This document shows positions 60,235 through 64,000 of a stretch of DNA of 64,000 bases, one piece after another. The notes under the pieces are model-generated. The model was not told the DNA's origin. It saw nothing but the letters and a program-made list of their open reading frames with translations, and did no database searches. The stretch's first letter is position 1. Every line of letters begins with the position of its first letter. A program made the position numbers and the translations under genes. This stretch comes from Pogona vitticeps. Taxonomy: Eukaryota > Chordata > Lepidosauria > Squamata > Agamidae. Location: the NCBI RefSeq assembly GCF_051106095.1, contig NC_135795.1, positions 689,501-753,500 of the forward strand, written 5' to 3'.

Positions 60235-60918
60235 ATGACAAAAGATCCCACCATTTATTCATCGTTGCTGGAGGCCCATTCGGTGCACGTTTCCACGCAG
60301 CCAGAGTGGGGGGACGAGGTGCAGCCGGAGGGCTCGTGCCAGCATTGATGGAACAGATCAGGTTTCCACCAAAGAGAAAGAATCCCGACTGCAAGGGGCG
60401 CTGGAGAACGACCACCAGCAAGAATCCACGACAGGAAAGGCAGACACACAACAGGAGGAGGAGGAGGAGGAGACTCCAGGAGCAGCTGAGAACTAACCAT
60501 CCACCGACATCACTCCCCCCGGCCCCCCCGCCTTCGCTCCCAGTCCAGTCCTCAAGGGCCCGGCGAGACAAGAGGGGGCCAAGCAAACCTGGCCGTTCCT
60601 CCTTTTAAACTTGAGGACAGGAATAGATTCGGTCCATAATAATAATAATATTGTTAAAAAAACCAGTTCCATGAATGTGGGGAGAGACTCGGCTGTGATT
60701 CAGCTTCTCACAAAAGGAGGAGGCCATTCATTCACAAGGCAGCGTGACGTCAAAGGCAGGAAGGGATGGAGGGGCTACCCCTGCACCGGCTGCACTGCCA
60801 ACGTTCTCCTGACAGAAGACGCCATCCCTGGAGAGGAGCCGGAGGGAGCAAGCGCATGCAGGACCCCCACCGGAAGGGGAGGCGGCAGGCTCACCTTGCG
60901 ACAGTGGCAGCTGATGGG
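60235..60918 (-). other. LCMT1: LCMT1 3' UTR with poly(A) signal
   Basis: AATAAA on the minus strand lies at 60254-60259, about 660 nt after the stop, so cleavage is expected near 60235. The region has no other strong signal. The Leu-rich minus-strand open frame at 60161-60586 lies mostly within this UTR and is not taken as a gene. Confidence 0.6.
60254..60259 (-). terminator. LCMT1: Poly(A) signal of LCMT1
   Basis: AATAAA on the minus strand (tttatt on the plus strand), the first clean signal after the LCMT1 stop codon. Confidence 0.6.

Positions 60919-64000
<3,082 letters not shown>

Noticed and set aside
60161-60586. Leu-rich minus-strand frame with a hydrophobic run, like a small membrane protein
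   Set aside because: It mostly overlaps the LCMT1 3' UTR and its poly(A) signal; the Leu run comes from a GAG/CTC triplet repeat.

Overview
This window is vertebrate nuclear DNA, most likely from a squamate reptile (lizard or snake). It carries split genes with GT..AG introns and a CpG-rich promoter. It also holds tRNA-headed SINE fragments whose tails resemble the BovB-derived ends of Sauria SINEs, a BovB-like LINE tail, a CR1 3' end, and one young Ty3/gypsy element. The species cannot be named from this sequence. Base composition is GC-rich, with many G or C runs and long GT/GA/CTGT microsatellites, which would suit a small gene-dense chromosome; that last point is inference.

Three protein-coding genes were recognised, all on the minus strand. 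Read in the direction of transcription (right to left) they are LCMT1, AQP8 and PRKCB. The last five coding exons of LCMT1 (63610 down to 60919) are present with a 3' UTR and poly(A) signal near 60254; its 5' part lies beyond the right edge. Five coding exons of AQP8 (43080 down to 38908) give an in-frame 256-residue aquaporin with both NPA boxes. PRKCB begins at 18561 with exon 1 (18365-18561) and the 32-bp exon 2 (16004-16035). The rest of PRKCB lies beyond the left edge, so 1-16003 is the start of its intron 2.

The 20 kb between PRKCB and AQP8 holds no host gene that I can support. It contains one LTR retrotransposon (21998-27621, minus strand) with two 546-bp LTRs that look identical, a GGGAG target duplication and a long open frame. 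Its domain order places integrase-type segments ahead of reverse transcriptase and its capsid is SCAN-like, which marks a Gmr1-like gypsy element. The 17 kb between AQP8 and LCMT1 (about 43.1-60.2 kb) holds decayed SINE, CR1 and BovB pieces and no recognisable exon.

The genes have separate roles: LCMT1 methylates the PP2A catalytic subunit, AQP8 is a membrane channel for water and small solutes, and PRKCB is a calcium- and diacylglycerol-dependent kinase. No operon-like link is implied. Two points stand out. PRKCB sits directly downstream of AQP8, unlike the human order. Composite CT/CA or CT/GT microsatellites lie close beside several exons. I found no CRISPR array, rRNA, true tRNA gene or other clearly new system.
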